Source of the DNA: Planococcus salinus
GTDB taxonomy: Bacteria; Bacillota; Bacilli; Bacillales_A; Planococcaceae
Direction of reading: 5' to 3'
Assembly: GCF_003719725.1 (NCBI RefSeq)
Contig: NZ_RIAX01000002.1
Span: 310,001-374,000 of the forward strand
Length of the DNA stretch: 64,000 nt
Shown here piece by piece: positions 27,227 to 38,675 of this stretch. Each line of letters opens with the position of its first letter. Position 1 is the stretch's first letter. Under the pieces are notes generated by a model. The model worked only from the letters and a program-made list of their open reading frames with translations. It had not been told where the DNA came from and ran no database searches. A program made the translations under genes and the position numbers.

Positions 27227-27904
27227 ATGAATGATATTGAATGGGGGCTTCTTTTCGATCCAGTACTGGCCGTCGAATCACTTCCCTACGTCCTGAGCGG
27301 CATCTGGTATACGCTGCTGATTTCCCTCGTCAGCATGGGGCTGGGTCTTGTCATCGGGTTCTTTTTATCTCTGGCACGCACTTCGAAGTTCAAACTATTG
27401 GAATGGCCTGCACGTCTGTATATTTCGTTCATGCGCGGAGTACCGATTCTGGTCATTTTGTTCCTGTTGTATTTTGCCCTGCCCATTGTCGGCGTTGAGT
27501 TTTCTGCGGTCCAGGCGGCACTGATCGGCTTCACCATCAATTGCGCCGCTTATATTGCAGAAGTGTTCCGTTCGTCTTTGGCTTCGGTCGATAAAGGACA
27601 ATGGGAATCGTCAACGGCGCTCGGCATGACCTATTGGCAAACGATGCGCCGCATTATTTTGCCGCAGTCGGTGCGGATTGCCGTTCCTCCGCTTTCGAAC
27701 GTCTATTTGGATCTGATCAAAGCATCGTCACTTGCTGCCATGATCACCGTGCCGGAAATCTTCCAGAAAGCGCGTGTAGTCGGGGCGCGTGAATATGATT
27801 TGTTGACTTTGCTCATCCTCGTGGCACTCATTTACTGGGCGATCTGTTCTGTCATGACCGTGCTGCAGAATTACCTGGAGAAACGCTATGCGGATTATCT
27901 ATGA
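27227..27904 (+). CDS. tcyB: Amino-acid ABC transporter permease, L-cystine (TcyB) type
   Basis: Inner-membrane permease of 225 residues of the HisM/ArtQ family. After a short cytoplasmic start the first membrane helix is about residues 22-48, with further helices near 70-90, 95-112, 150-175 and 190-212. The loop ALGMTYWQTMRRIILPQSVRIAVPP matches the EAA-type motif that docks the ATPase. Overall it most resembles B. subtilis TcyB (SFMRGVPILVILF, ASSLAAMITVPE), so cystine is the likely substrate. No binding protein or ATPase gene is adjacent, which is unusual. Confidence 0.85.
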   Translation: MNDIEWGLLFDPVLAVESLPYVLSGIWYTLLISLVSMGLGLVIGFFLSLARTSKFKLLEWPARLYISFMRGVPILVILFLLYFALPIVGVEFSAVQAALIGFTINCAAYIAEVFRSSLASVDKGQWESSTALGMTYWQTMRRIILPQSVRIAVPPLSNVYLDLIKASSLAAMITVPEIFQKARVVGAREYDLLTLLILVALIYWAICSVMTVLQNYLEKRYADYL

Positions 27905-27906
27905 GA

Positions 27907-27941
27907 AAAAGCATCCGGAAAAGAAATTTCCGGATGCTTTT
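27907..27941. terminator. Bidirectional terminator between tcyB and the 97-residue membrane protein gene
   Basis: AAAAGCATCCGGAAA (27907-27921) pairs perfectly with TTTCCGGATGCTTTT (27927-27941). It begins 3 bases after the permease stop and 36 bases beyond the end of the converging minus-strand gene. Confidence 0.93.
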
Positions 27942-27976
27942 CTGGTTTTCCAATAGAAAATTCATCGACAGCAAAC

Positions 27977-28270
27977 CTACAAATCATCAACATACCGTTT
28001 TGCCTCGAGCAGTGACAGCCCGAATGCTTTTCTCGCTTTTTTGACAGCTTCCACTGTCTTACCGTCTTTGACCAATCGGCGCAATTCTTCATTGATTGCA
28101 GGCTCTGTCACTTGCCCTTCAGCTGTCAATTGGCTGATTGTTTCCTGCATGATATTCATTCGTGTTTCCATTGCTTTCAGGCGTTCGTTCACTGAGCCGT
28201 ATATCAGATAAACAAGCACCAATGCGGCTCCTACAAAAATCATTATCCATGTCATGTCCAATGGCTTCAC
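27977..28270 (-). CDS. Small membrane protein with L7/L12 C-terminal-like tail
   Basis: A 97-residue protein of unknown function. Residues about 7-26 form one membrane helix (MIFVGAALVLVYLIYG), followed by a short coiled-coil-prone stretch (NERLKAMETRMNIMQETISQL). The last 30 residues, LVKDGKTVEAVKKARKAFGLSLLEAKRYVDDL, resemble the C-terminal domain of ribosomal protein L7/L12 (KxxAVKxLRExTGLxLKEAK). It lies 15 bases after dsdA and is probably co-transcribed. The L7/L12-like tail may recruit a protein partner at the membrane, but that is inference. Confidence 0.85.
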   Translation of the reverse strand: MKPLDMTWIMIFVGAALVLVYLIYGSVNERLKAMETRMNIMQETISQLTAEGQVTEPAINEELRRLVKDGKTVEAVKKARKAFGLSLLEAKRYVDDL

Positions 28271-28285
28271 CCTTTCCGTATGGGC

Positions 28286-29623
28286 TTATCCTTCGCTCCA
28301 TAGCTTTTTGCCTTTATTGTAAAAATCCTTCATTTCTTCCTGAGGAACAAGTGCTCCACCTGTTGTCCAAACGATATGGGTCGCCTGTTCTTCCTGTAAA
28401 TTATTTTCTTCCAAATATGTGGATTTCATTACGTTGCCTGGGCCCAGCAGGCCGGCAGTGGCAGAAGGTTCCACAAACACTTTTTCAGTGTCTGCCAGAA
28501 GCGTCAGTAATTTGAACAAATCCGGATCTTCCAATGTATAAATGCCGCTGATCAATTTTTCACTGATGGATGAAGCAAAACTGGAAGGCCGGCCAACTGC
28601 CAAGCCGTCGCCTTCTGTCAGATTGTCAATGCCGAAATCCTGGACGCTGACTTTTTCTTTCAGCCCTGTCATCAAGCCGATCAATACGGAAGGCGAATGG
28701 GTCGGCTCAACGAAAAAGCAATGAACATGGTCACCAAATAACATTTTCACGCCGAAAGCAATGCCTCCTGGAGAGCCCCCGACGCCACATGGTAAATACA
28801 AAAACAACGGATGCTCTTCGTCCACTTGGATCTGTTGTTCCTTTAGCTGCTGCTGAAGACGGAAAGCTGCTACGCTGTAACCCAGAAACAGATGCTTTGA
28901 ATCTTCGTCATCCACAAAGTATGCATCTGGATTCTGCTTTGTCTGTTCACGTCCTGCCGTAATCGCTTCGCTGAAGTCTCCTTCAAATTCATGGACTGTC
29001 GCCCCTTTGCTGCGAAGGAGGTCTTTTTTCCATTGCTTCGCGTCTGCTGACATATAAACTGATACGTGAAAACCAAGCTTCGCTCCAATGATTCCGATAC
29101 TGAGTGCCAAATTCCCTGTAGAGCCCACCCCTATTGAATAGTTATGGAAGAAGTCTTTGAAAGCATCACTTGAAAATTTTTCATAATTGTCTTCTTTGGT
29201 AATCATACCTGCGTTAAGCGCCAGCTGCTCCGCATGCTGAAGCACTTCGTATACCCCGCCACGAGCTTTGATCGAACCTGCAATCGGCAAGTCGTGATCA
29301 CATTTCAAGTATAAGCTTCCCTCAATTTGAGTGCCATATCGCTGGTTCAATCCTTCTTTCGCAGACTGTACTTTCCGAAGGTCCGATTCAACAATTCCTT
29401 TTGTTTCTGTCGTATCGGGAAACTCCTTGGCCAAATAAGGGGCGAACCGCTCCCACAGCTGAGCCGCCTCTTCCATATCTTTTTTGGAAATCGGCAATGA
29501 ATCGATTTCTTCCATGCGTTTCTTTTTCGGATTCAGCCATATGACCGGATTTAAATTGGTAATATCTTTTAACAAGGGATATTGTTGCTTCCAGTGATCT
29601 ATTTCCTGCTTGGTAAAACTCAT
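28286..29623 (-). CDS. dsdA: D-serine ammonia-lyase (D-serine dehydratase)
   Basis: PLP enzyme converting D-serine to pyruvate and ammonia. The 445-residue protein matches DsdA along its length: the PLP lysine region is GSIKARGGVYEVL, the glycine-rich phosphate loop is GVGSTGNLALSIG, and LPCGVGGSPGGIAFG and FVEPTHSPSVLIG follow. ATG at 29623 (MSFTKQEIDHW) follows AAGGGGTGG; the frame opens further upstream but without a ribosome-binding site. No dsdC regulator or dsdX transporter is beside it. Confidence 0.95.
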   Translation of the reverse strand: MSFTKQEIDHWKQQYPLLKDITNLNPVIWLNPKKKRMEEIDSLPISKKDMEEAAQLWERFAPYLAKEFPDTTETKGIVESDLRKVQSAKEGLNQRYGTQIEGSLYLKCDHDLPIAGSIKARGGVYEVLQHAEQLALNAGMITKEDNYEKFSSDAFKDFFHNYSIGVGSTGNLALSIGIIGAKLGFHVSVYMSADAKQWKKDLLRSKGATVHEFEGDFSEAITAGREQTKQNPDAYFVDDEDSKHLFLGYSVAAFRLQQQLKEQQIQVDEEHPLFLYLPCGVGGSPGGIAFGVKMLFGDHVHCFFVEPTHSPSVLIGLMTGLKEKVSVQDFGIDNLTEGDGLAVGRPSSFASSISEKLISGIYTLEDPDLFKLLTLLADTEKVFVEPSATAGLLGPGNVMKSTYLEENNLQEEQATHIVWTTGGALVPQEEMKDFYNKGKKLWSEG

Positions 29624-29659
29624 GCATACCACCCCTTCTACTGAAAATTGCTCTTTATT

Positions 29660-29674
29660 TTCATGATACATGAA
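29660..29674. promoter_or_regulatory. Inverted repeat upstream of dsdA
   Basis: TTCATG-ATA-CATGAA is a perfect palindrome, 37 bases before the chosen dsdA start. It is well placed to be a repressor or activator site over the transcription start. No promoter boxes are certain around it. Confidence 0.4.
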
Positions 29675-29784
29675 GAGTCTGGAAAAAACAGTTTTGAATC
29701 TGTTTCATCTTTTTTATAGTAAATTTTGTAATAATTTATTTAATATATTCCACTTTTTTCATTTACCTTCTTCTACTCCTGTAA

Positions 29785-29856
29785 TACTGTCTTTCCCCGT
29801 TCAAATACTTTCCAAAAACCTATTTTTACTTTCCAACAGAGCAAAAATACTTTCCA
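29785..29856. repeat. 21-bp phased direct repeats between pyrE and dsdA
   Basis: TACTTTCCA occurs at 29806-29814, 29827-29835 and 29848-29856, each exactly 21 bases after the last. A degenerate copy beginning TACT with TTTCC slightly displaced starts at 29785, also in phase. Twenty-one bases is two helical turns, so all copies lie on one DNA face. The array is 160-235 bases upstream of dsdA and directly past the pyrE terminator. No function is known to me. Confidence 0.6.
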
Positions 29857-29869
29857 GCAGGCTTTCATT

Positions 29870-29896
29870 AAAAAAAGCCGACCCATTAGGTCAGCT
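29870..29896 (-). terminator. pyr operon terminator
   Basis: AGCCGACC (29876-29883) and GGTCAGCT (29889-29896) form an 8-bp stem with one G-U pair, and seven T follow on the minus strand. The stem overlaps the pyrE stop codon. Confidence 0.9.
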
Positions 29897-30516
29897 CGTC
29901 AGTGTTCCTGCTTTTAAATTCCGGTGCCAGTCTGCGAGCATCGGCAAATCATCCTGGCTGATAGCGTTCATACTGGCCGCTTCTTCCACCAGTGCCGGAA
30001 AATCCGTCAGTGTATGGAACGAGAAACCGGCTCCTTCAATCGTTTCCACCGATTGAGGCAAATCGTACGTAAAGATGGCCGCAATGCCGAGCACTTCAAA
30101 GCCTGCATCCTGCAGCGCGCGTGCCGCTTTCAATACCGAGCCGCCTTTGGAGATCAAATCTTCCACTACCACCACTTTTTTCCCCGTTTCCACTTTTCCT
30201 TCGATCAAATTTCCCTGACCGTGGTCTTTGGGTTTGGACCGTGCATAAATCATCGGCAATTCCAGCAGATCGCTGACCCATGCCGCATGAGGGATACCGG
30301 CAGTCGCCGTGCCTGCAACCACTTCGCAGTCAGGATACTGCTGCCGGATCATTGCCGCGAGTCCTTTGGCGATTTCTTTCCGGACAGCCGGATAGGACAT
30401 CGTCAAACGGTTATCACAATAGATCGGTGATTTGACTCCTGATGCCCATGTAAATGGATTTTGGGGCCGCAGTTCCACCGCTCCTATATTCAATAATTGT
30501 CTGGCAATTTGTCGCT

Positions 30517-30520
<4 letters not shown>
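29891..30520 (-). CDS. pyrE: Orotate phosphoribosyltransferase
   Basis: Joins orotate to PRPP to make OMP, the fifth step of pyrimidine synthesis. The 209-residue protein has the PRPP-binding motif [18 protein letters not shown] and the flexible loop around [13 protein letters not shown]. It is the last gene of the pyr operon and overlaps pyrF by 4 bases, as in B. subtilis. The operon terminator overlaps its stop codon. Confidence 0.97.
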
Positions 30521-32895
<2,375 letters not shown>

Positions 32896-32899
<4 letters not shown>

Positions 32900-35800
32900 A
32901 CACCTGCCCCCATTTCTTCTGCAGAAAATGTCATTGATTCAATCACCCGCAGCATCGCTTCTGCTGTATCCAGCGAAGTCAGACAAGGGATGCCATTTTC
33001 TACGGATTCGCGGCGAATCCGGAAGCCATCGCGTTCCGGCTGCTTGCCTTTGGTCAATGTATTAATCACAAGCTGTGCATTACCGTTCTGAATGACATCA
33101 ATCAAGGTTTTGCCGTCTGAACCGATTTTGCCGATGGTCGTGACAGGAATTCCTGCTTGTCCCAGTGCAATGGCAGTTCCTTCCGTCGCCAAAATGTGGT
33201 AGCCGATTGCTGTAAAACGTCTGGCCAACTCAATTGCTTCTGTTTTGTCTTTATCCGCTACCGTCATCAGCACCGAACCGTGGTCTTTCACTTCCATGCC
33301 TGCAGCGACAAGTCCTTTATACAAAGCTTTCTCAAGCGTGGAATCCTTGCCCATCACTTCTCCCGTCGATTTCATTTCCGGTCCCAGTGTAATGTCAACT
33401 CTTCTCAGTTTTGCAAAAGAGAATACCGGCACTTTAACAAAAACTCCTTTGGAAATTGGCGCAAGCCCCGGTGTGTAACCCTGTTCGATAATGCTTTGCC
33501 CAAGAATCGCTTTGGTGGCAATGTTGGCCATCGGAATTGAGGTGATCTTGCTCATGAATGGTACCGTCCGGCTTGATCTTGGGTTGACTTCGATAACGAA
33601 CACTTCACCTTGGGAAATGACGTATTGGATGTTCAGCAATCCGACAATGTTCAACCCTTTCGCCAGCCTTGTTGTATAGTCCGTCAAAATTTCCAGCAAA
33701 GCTTCCGAAATATTCTGCGTCGGATATACCGCGATCGAATCCCCTGAGTGAACGCCTGCACGTTCGATATGTTCCATGATGCCGGGGATGAGTACTTGCT
33801 CACCATCCGAAATGGCGTCCACTTCAATCTCAATGCCCGTCAGATAACGGTCGATGAGGACAGGGTGTTCCGGACTCGCTTCCACTGCGTGTTCCATGTA
33901 CTGCTTCAAGTCTGTTTCATTGTAGACGATTTCCATGGCACGGCCTCCGAGGACGTAGGACGGGCGGACAAGGACCGGATACCCGATGTCAGTCGCAATG
34001 ACCACTGCTTCTTCAGTTGATACAGCTGTTTTGCCCAGTGGCTGTGGAATACCGATTTCATGGAGTGCCGCTTCGAATTTATTGCGGTTTTCCGCACGGT
34101 CCAGGTCTTCCAGGGAAGTTCCTAGAATCCTGACGCCATTCTGTTCCAGCTTTTCCGCCAGGTTGATGGCTGTCTGGCCGCCGAATTGCACCACCACACC
34201 TTTCGGCTGTTCCACTTCGACAATATGCATGACATCTTCGACCGTCAGCGGTTCGAAATACAGTTTATCGGAGATTGAGAAATCCGTCGAAACCGTTTCC
34301 GGGTTGTTATTGACGATGATCGCTTCGTAGCCGGCTTCTTTGATCGCCCATACGGAATGGACGGTCGCATAGTCAAATTCGACGCCCTGGCCGATCCGGA
34401 TCGGTCCGGATCCGAGAACAATGATGCTTTCTTTGTCCGTTTTGACCGATTCATTTTCATCTTCGTAGGTTCCGTAGAAATAAGGCGTTTCCGATTCGAA
34501 TTCAGCCGCGCAGGTATCGACCATTTTGTAGACCGGCATCAGGTTCTGCTGTTTGCGCCAGTTATAGACCTCTTGTTCAGCCACATCCCATAATTTCGCG
34601 ATGGTACGATCCGCAAATCCCAAACGCTTCGCTTTTTTCGCCACTTTTCGATCAAACGGATTCTGGCGCAACGTTTCTTCATAACTTACGATGTTCTGGA
34701 ACTTCATCAGGAAAAACAAATCGATTTGGCTCCAGTCATGGATGGTTTCAATCGTTACACCACGGCGCAGCGCTTCCCCGATGAAGAATAACCGTTCATC
34801 TCCCGCGCGGCGGATGCGCTTTTCAATCCATTCGTCGCTCATGGCATCGGCGTTTTTCAAATCGAGATGGTAATGGCCGGTTTCAAGCGAGCGGACTGCT
34901 TTTAACATTGATTCTTCAAATGTCCGGCCCATCGCCATGACTTCACCCGTGGCTTTCATTTGCGTGCCCAGGTTTCGTTTTGCGGCTTCGAACTTATCGA
35001 ACGGCCAGCGTGGAATTTTTGATACCACATAGTCGAGTGCCGGTTCAAAAGCTGAGTATGTGCGGCCCGTGACCGGATTCATCATTTCATCAAGAGTTAA
35101 ACCGACCGCTATCTTCGCAGCCAGTTTGGCAATCGGGTAACCTGTTGCCTTCGAAGCAAGTGCTGATGAGCGGCTGACACGTGGATTCACTTCGATGATG
35201 TAGTAGTCAAAGCTGTGCGGATCAAGTGCCAGCTGTACGTTGCAGCCGCCTTCGATTTTCAGGGCTCGGATGATTTTCAATGAAACATTGCGCAGCATTT
35301 GGTATTCGCGGTCCGATAAAGTCTGGCTCGGTGCTACAACAATCGAATCCCCTGTATGGATACCCACCGGATCGATATTCTCCATATTACAGACAACAAT
35401 GGCTGTATCGTTGGCATCGCGCATTACTTCGTATTCAACTTCCTTGAATCCGGCAATCGATTTCTCCAGCAGGCATTGCGTGACAGGACTGTATTTCAAA
35501 CCGCTCGTTACGATTTCCAGAAGTTCTTTGTCATTATGGCAAATCCCTCCACCGGTTCCTCCGAGCGTAAACGCCGGCCGGACAATTACGGGATAGCCGA
35601 CTCGCGCCACAAATGATTTGGCTTCTTCCATATTGTGAATAATATCGGAATCCGGGACAGGCTCTCCCAGTTCGTTCATCAGATTCCGGAACAGATCCCG
35701 GTCTTCCGCTTTGTGAATGGCTTCCAGCTTGGTCCCGAGAATTTCGATTCCCAGTTCATCCAGAATCCCGGATTCGTCCAGCTCGATGGCCATGTTCAAT

Positions 35801-36084
35801 CCCGTTTGACCGCCTAACGTCGGAAGCAGCGCATCCGGCCGTTCTTTTCGTAAGATCCTGCTGACAAATTCCAGCGTAATCGGTTCGATGTAGATTTTGT
35901 CGGCAATTTCCGTATCCGTCATAATAGTCGCCGGATTCGAATTGATCAACACCACGCGATACCCTTCTTCTTTTAAAGCCAGACAAGCTTGTGTGCCGGC
36001 ATAGTCGAATTCTGCTGCTTGTCCAATAACAATCGGTCCTGAACCGATTACGAGTACTGTTTGTATATCCTGTCTTTTAGGCAT
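32896..36084 (-). CDS. carB: Carbamoyl-phosphate synthase, large subunit
   Basis: Makes carbamoyl phosphate from bicarbonate, ammonia delivered by CarA, and two ATP. The 1062-residue protein contains two homologous ATP-grasp halves: the first begins [20 protein letters not shown], the second near residue 550 begins [17 protein letters not shown]. The C-terminal methylglyoxal-synthase-like regulatory domain ([21 protein letters not shown]) probably binds UMP and PRPP effectors. It overlaps carA by 8 bases. This is the pyrimidine-linked pyrAB gene. Confidence 0.97.
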
Positions 36085-37171
36085 ATTGTTGCTCCTTTCG
36101 ATTTGCGGTCATCAATTCGATGAAACGGTCAAACAAGTAATTGGAATCTTCCGGTCCCGGTGATGATTCCGGATGGTATTGGACAGTAAAAGCTGGATAA
36201 TCCAGGTGTTTCAGTCCTTCCACCGTGCCATCATTCAATGCGGTATGCGTCACTTTCAAGCGCGTCCCTTGAAGCGCTTCTTCGTCTACGGAATATCCAT
36301 GATTTTGTGAAGTGATCTCAACCCGCCCTGTGGTCAAGTCCATTACGGGGTGGTTGCCACCGCGGTGTCCAAACTTCAGCTTGAATGTTTCCGCACCGCA
36401 TGCTCTTGCGAACAATTGATGTCCCAGGCAGATGCCGAACAACGGGACTTCGCCAAGCAACTGCTTTATGGTCTCCACACATTGCGGCACATCTTTCGGG
36501 TCTCCCGGTCCGTTCGACAGCATAACGCCGTCCGGTCCCCACGCCATTATTTCGTTGGCGCTTGTATGATGAGGCACAACGATGACGTCACAGGCACGTT
36601 TATTGAGTTCACGCAAAATGCCATGCTTCATTCCGTAATCGATCAGCACCACCCGTTTGCCGCGTCCCGGACTTGGATAAGGATGAGTTGTCGAAACCTG
36701 GGCCACTTGGTCTGTCGGTAAAACGGTCTGCTGAAGAGTTCTGACCACTTCGCTTACATCGACTTCTTCACCTGCTGCCGTTAAGACTCCTTTGATTGAA
36801 CCTTTTGAACGGATCAACCGCGTCAGTTTGCGCGTATCAATTTCGGCTATACCCGGGATTCCTTTTGTTTCGAGCAGTTCATCAAGTGTGGAATTGCAGC
36901 GGAAGTTTGAGGGGAAATCAGCCGCTTCCCGCACGACCAGTCCTTTGGCAGCGGGTATGATCGATTCAAAATCATCGCTGTTGATGCCATAGTTTCCGAT
37001 CAATGGATACGTCATCGTGACGATCTGCCCGCAGTAGGATGGATCCGATAAAATTTCCTGGTACCCCGTCATACTCGTATTGAACACCACTTCACCGACT
37101 GATGCTTTCCTGCTGCCGAAAGCCGTACCTTCAAATACCGTTCCATCTTCTAAAATCAAATAACGTTCCAT
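36077..37171 (-). CDS. carA: Carbamoyl-phosphate synthase, small (glutaminase) subunit
   Basis: Hydrolyses glutamine and channels ammonia to CarB. The 364-residue protein has an N-terminal domain ([13 protein letters not shown]) and a class I glutamine amidotransferase domain with [14 protein letters not shown] (nucleophile Cys) and a His-x-Glu pair in [15 protein letters not shown] at 37171 follows AAAGGGAGGCAAAAGT; the frame opens seven codons earlier. Between its start and the pyrB stop lies the 411-bp repeat rather than pyrC. Confidence 0.97.
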   Translation of the reverse strand: MERYLILEDGTVFEGTAFGSRKASVGEVVFNTSMTGYQEILSDPSYCGQIVTMTYPLIGNYGINSDDFESIIPAAKGLVVREAADFPSNFRCNSTLDELLETKGIPGIAEIDTRKLTRLIRSKGSIKGVLTAAGEEVDVSEVVRTLQQTVLPTDQVAQVSTTHPYPSPGRGKRVVLIDYGMKHGILRELNKRACDVIVVPHHTSANEIMAWGPDGVMLSNGPGDPKDVPQCVETIKQLLGEVPLFGICLGHQLFARACGAETFKLKFGHRGGNHPVMDLTTGRVEITSQNHGYSVDEEALQGTRLKVTHTALNDGTVEGLKHLDYPAFTVQYHPESSPGPEDSNYLFDRFIELMTANRKEQQYA

Positions 37172-37262
37172 ACTTTTGCCTCCCTTTGCCATACTGTTTG
37201 TCTACCGCACGTTGTCATGATTTGCCAGCCTCTGTCATTCCGAATATTAAATGAGTTCATTA

Positions 37263-37673
37263 TTATATACGTTGAACTAAAGAAATTAATTTTTATACAC
37301 CGCTTCGGACGCTTTGGGCATGGCTCCCGCCATGAGCCGAGAAGAGCACTCGTCTCATAGCTCCGCCCAGCCCTTGGACGCGCCGGCGCTAAGAAAATTA
37401 TTAAATAAAAGATAAGCTTCTGTTTTTCCGCTGTTAAACTAGAAGATATGGAGCAAAACAGCGGAGACTCCAGCGGGATAGCGAAGTGCTGAAATCCACT
37501 CGGGCGCCTAGCCCGAGTTAGTTCAGCGCAAGCCCGCAGGAAATACATGGGCCGAACTTCCTTCGGCCCTGTATTTGCGACGAAGCAGCGCAGCGATGCA
37601 GGAGCACAGGATTTTAGCGGAGCTGTTTTGCGGAATATCGACAAGCTGAGATTATTAAGTTCAATTTATATAG
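37263..37673. repeat. MITE-like structured repeat, long copy, at the pyrC position
   Basis: Bounded by imperfect 16-bp inverted ends: TTATATACGTTGAACT (37263-37278) and AGTTCAATTTATATAG (37658-37673). The inside is GC-rich and strongly folded: CATGGC/GCCATG at about 37318-37333, ACTCGGGC/GCCCGAGT (37498-37518), and a 15-bp stem with one bulge (37541-37576). The segment GCGGAGACTCCAGCGGGA resembles repeats scattered in Bacillales genomes. A short copy lies at 46788-46940. Its right end supplies the pyrB stop codon. A 162-codon open frame crosses it but has no gene-like features. Confidence 0.8.
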
Positions 37674-38538
37674 CTTCTCCTGTCAAAGCATATTCCAGTA
37701 CAGCCATCCGGATAAAGACGCCGTTCGCCATCTGTTGAAAAATTCGTGAGCGGCTGCATTCCACTAAACAATCCGCTATTTCTACGCCCCGATTGATCGG
37801 TGCAGGGTGCATGACGATGGCGGAATCCTTCATCTTCCGTTCCCTTTCGACCGTCAAGCCGAATAGTTTGTGATAATCCTCTTTTGAAAAAGTTTGCTTT
37901 CCAATGTGCCTTTCGTGTTGAACACGCAGCAGCATGACCACATCCGTATGCGTTATGAAATCGTCCAACCGGTCGGATGATTCATACCCGCCGCTCCATT
38001 CCGATGGGCATATGAGAGTAACGTGTGCCCCTAATTGCTTTAACGCTGATGCATTCGACTTTGCTACACGGCTGTGAGCGATATCTCCTACAATCGTTAC
38101 ATGAAGCCCTTCAATTTTTCCGAATTCCTGATAGATTGTAAACAAGTCGAGCAGAGATTGCGTCGGATGCTGCCCTGACCCATCACCGCCGTTTATGACA
38201 GCTGTTTTGCACCCGGTTAATTGCCGATAATACTCTTCTTCTCCATGGCGGATGACAACTGCGTCGACGCCGATCGATTCCATCGTTTTGACGGTATCGT
38301 ACAGCGTTTCCCCTTTCAGGGCACTGGAGAATGCTGTTTCAAAAGGCAGTACAGTAAGACCCATCCGATGTTCCGCCATTTCAAAACTCATTTTTGTCCG
38401 TGTGCTTGGCTCATAAAAAAGGTTGACGACCGTTCCTTTGAGTGGAAGTGATTCTCCACTTTGGAACTTTTGCGCCCGCTTCAGCAGCTTCATGATGGTG
38501 TCGTTCTCCATTTCATTCATCGATAGCATGTTCGGCAA
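37666..38538 (-). CDS. pyrB: Aspartate carbamoyltransferase, catalytic subunit
   Basis: Joins carbamoyl phosphate and aspartate. The phosphate-binding motif is FYEPSTRTKMSFE, followed by HPTQSLLDLFTI, GDIAHSRVAKSN and MHPAPINRGVEI. The frame opens at 38688, but that portion encodes the attenuator. TTG at 38538 (LPNMLSMNE) has GGAAGGG six bases before it and aligns with B. subtilis PyrB; 290 residues. ATG at 38529 is the alternative. The last two codons, ATA and TAA, lie inside the repeat terminus, so the C-terminal end may have been altered. Confidence 0.94.
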   Translation of the reverse strand: MPNMLSMNEMENDTIMKLLKRAQKFQSGESLPLKGTVVNLFYEPSTRTKMSFEMAEHRMGLTVLPFETAFSSALKGETLYDTVKTMESIGVDAVVIRHGEEEYYRQLTGCKTAVINGGDGSGQHPTQSLLDLFTIYQEFGKIEGLHVTIVGDIAHSRVAKSNASALKQLGAHVTLICPSEWSGGYESSDRLDDFITHTDVVMLLRVQHERHIGKQTFSKEDYHKLFGLTVERERKMKDSAIVMHPAPINRGVEIADCLVECSRSRIFQQMANGVFIRMAVLEYALTGEAI

Positions 38539-38566
38539 TTTGATCCCTTCCCTTCCTGTTTTCCAT

Positions 38567-38675
38567 AAAAAAACACCTTCCCGAGGCAGGAAGGTGTGAA
38601 GAAACAAGGACAGACGAACTCTGTACCTGTGCTCGACCCTTTCCATGCCTCTCTGGACATTCATTAAAAGGTAGT
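38567..38675 (-). promoter_or_regulatory. PyrR-dependent attenuator before pyrB
   Basis: The minus strand carries the PyrR-binding loop sequence TGTCCAGAGAGGCATG (about 38659-38644) and then a terminator stem ACACCTTCC/GGAAGGTGT (38597-38573 region) followed by seven T. PyrR with UMP stabilises the binding hairpin and lets the terminator form. It starts at the uraA stop codon and ends before the pyrB ribosome-binding site. Confidence 0.93.

Noticed and set aside
29785-29856. Reading the 21-bp array as a small CRISPR or replication iteron
   Set aside because: Units are only about 9 bases, there are no constant-length repeats of CRISPR type, no cas or rep gene is near, and the locus is a chromosomal gene junction.
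37201-37245. Possible third PyrR site (GACAGAGGCTG on the minus strand) before carA
   Set aside because: It lacks the full UCCAGAGAGG loop and no terminator follows, so it is at most a degenerate trace.
37156-37644. 162-codon minus-strand open frame across the long repeat
   Set aside because: It spans the hairpins and inverted ends, has no ribosome-binding site and no domain-like pattern, and would overlap the carA start; it is a by-product of the GC-rich repeat.
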